From: Calditrichota bacterium
GTDB lineage: Bacteria > Calditrichota > Calditrichia > RBG-13-44-9 > J075
Direction: 5' to 3'
Length of the DNA: 15,291 nucleotides
NCBI GenBank assembly: GCA_003695285.1
Contig: RFIL01000172.1
Location: forward strand, 1 to 15,291
The position numbers were made by a program, and so were the translations under genes. The notes beneath the pieces are model-generated. The model did not search any database and was not told the origin of the DNA. It saw only the letters and a program-made list of their open reading frames with translations. Each line of letters begins with the position of its first letter. The stretch's first letter is position 1. This document shows positions 14,782 to 15,291 of the stretch, in pieces.

Positions 14782-15291
14782 TCATTTAGCCCTCCTGCTC
14801 TCCTCCAAAAACTCCCGAATATAACGACTCAATTTTGCCGATATTTTATCCCCACCTTCCAGGTAACCGATCTCTCTTAAACGAATGATCCCTTTTCGAT
14901 CAATCACCAGGAGTTGTGGAATTCTTTGCACCGCCAATTTACGGCTGACACGAGCAGCTGCATCGTAAACCACCGGAAAATCATAGGGATATAACTCCAG
15001 AAAACTCTGAACCTGCCGTAGAGAATCTCCTGCCTGACCGGTATTCACCATGTAAAATGCGACATCGGGTTGATTTTTGAATTCATCCACCAGTGATTGG
15101 ATTTCCGGAAATTGGCGGATGCACGGCGCACACCAGGTAGCCCAAAACCCAAGCACCACAACTTTATTGTTAAGGTCTGAAGATTTCACAAAATCACCTT
15201 CCAGAGTTCGAAATTCAAATTCCGGCGCCTGAGTAAATTCTTTATGTATCAACATCGAACTCGTTAATTCTGGTAATAGCCATAATACAAA
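14782..15291 (-). CDS. TlpA/ResA-like thioredoxin-fold protein, 5' end outside window
   Basis: A redoxin of the TlpA/ResA type, probably anchored or exported, that reduces disulfides in extracytoplasmic proteins. The order is APEFEFRTLEGDFVKSSDL (redoxin entry), FWATWCAPC with the CxxC pair, and QRIPQLLVID with the cis-proline before the strand. The active site is complete. An ATG exists at 15255, but it has no ribosome binding site and the frame stays open to the right edge, reading FVLWLLPELTSS, which looks like the end of a signal or membrane segment. I therefore annotate the gene as running off the window. About 157 residues from that internal Met plus at least 12 upstream are visible. 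The neighbour downstream is tRNA-Pro, which seems to have its own promoter. Confidence 0.85.
   Translation of the reverse strand, partial: FVLWLLPELTSSMLIHKEFTQAPEFEFRTLEGDFVKSSDLNNKVVVLGFWATWCAPCIRQFPEIQSLVDEFKNQPDVAFYMVNTGQAGDSLRQVQSFLELYPYDFPVVYDAAARVSRKLAVQRIPQLLVIDRKGIIRLREIGYLEGGDKISAKLSRYIREFLEESRRAK

Overview
The window looks like ordinary bacterial chromosome at moderate G+C (by eye, low-to-mid 40s percent). Genes are densely packed, Shine-Dalgarno sequences are clear, and one tRNA gene lacks an encoded CCA. A lipoprotein-like amidohydrolase and an exported-type thioredoxin suggest a Gram-negative cell. The mix of genes would fit the FCB-related lineages (for example Calditrichota or KSB1-like bacteria), but this is a weak inference. 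I see no mobile element, integrase, CRISPR array or phage gene.

Layout, left to right. Positions 1-129 hold the 3' end of a rightward LUD-domain (LutC/YkgG-like) gene. Its end overlaps the end of a leftward YtcJ-type amidohydrolase (107-1798), whose true start is a TTG codon. A 15-bp inverted repeat with a T-rich tail separates that gene from a leftward pair. The pair is a threonine-synthase-like protein lacking the PLP lysine (3451-4617), followed 17 bp later by a TPR / winged-helix / histone-H1-like-tail protein (1946-3433). A 620-bp AT-rich stretch follows, with no convincing gene but one good leftward promoter. Then come a YihX-like HAD phosphatase and an SDR oxidoreductase, both leftward, and a divergent promoter region.

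The centrepiece is a rightward 1116-residue protein (6847-10197). It fuses an endonuclease-Q-like PHP nuclease with zinc ribbon to a complete UvrD/PcrA-type helicase. It carries two exact QLSLF sliding-clamp motifs, one in the linker and one at the extreme C-terminus. It converges on a leftward ada gene (full-length methyltransferase/regulator with all active cysteines). Two base-damage repair genes therefore lie back to back at their 3' ends.

Upstream of ada on the same strand are a small membrane protein (DUF6010-like) and an unrecognised 180-residue protein, possibly one transcription unit. An orphan histidine ammonia-lyase (hutH) follows, then a strong terminator, tRNA-Pro(CGG) with its own promoter, and a TlpA/ResA-like thioredoxin gene cut by the right edge.

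The items most worth following up are the EndoQ-UvrD fusion with duplicated clamp motifs, the threonine-synthase-like pseudoenzyme, and its operon partner with a DNA-binding-like architecture.
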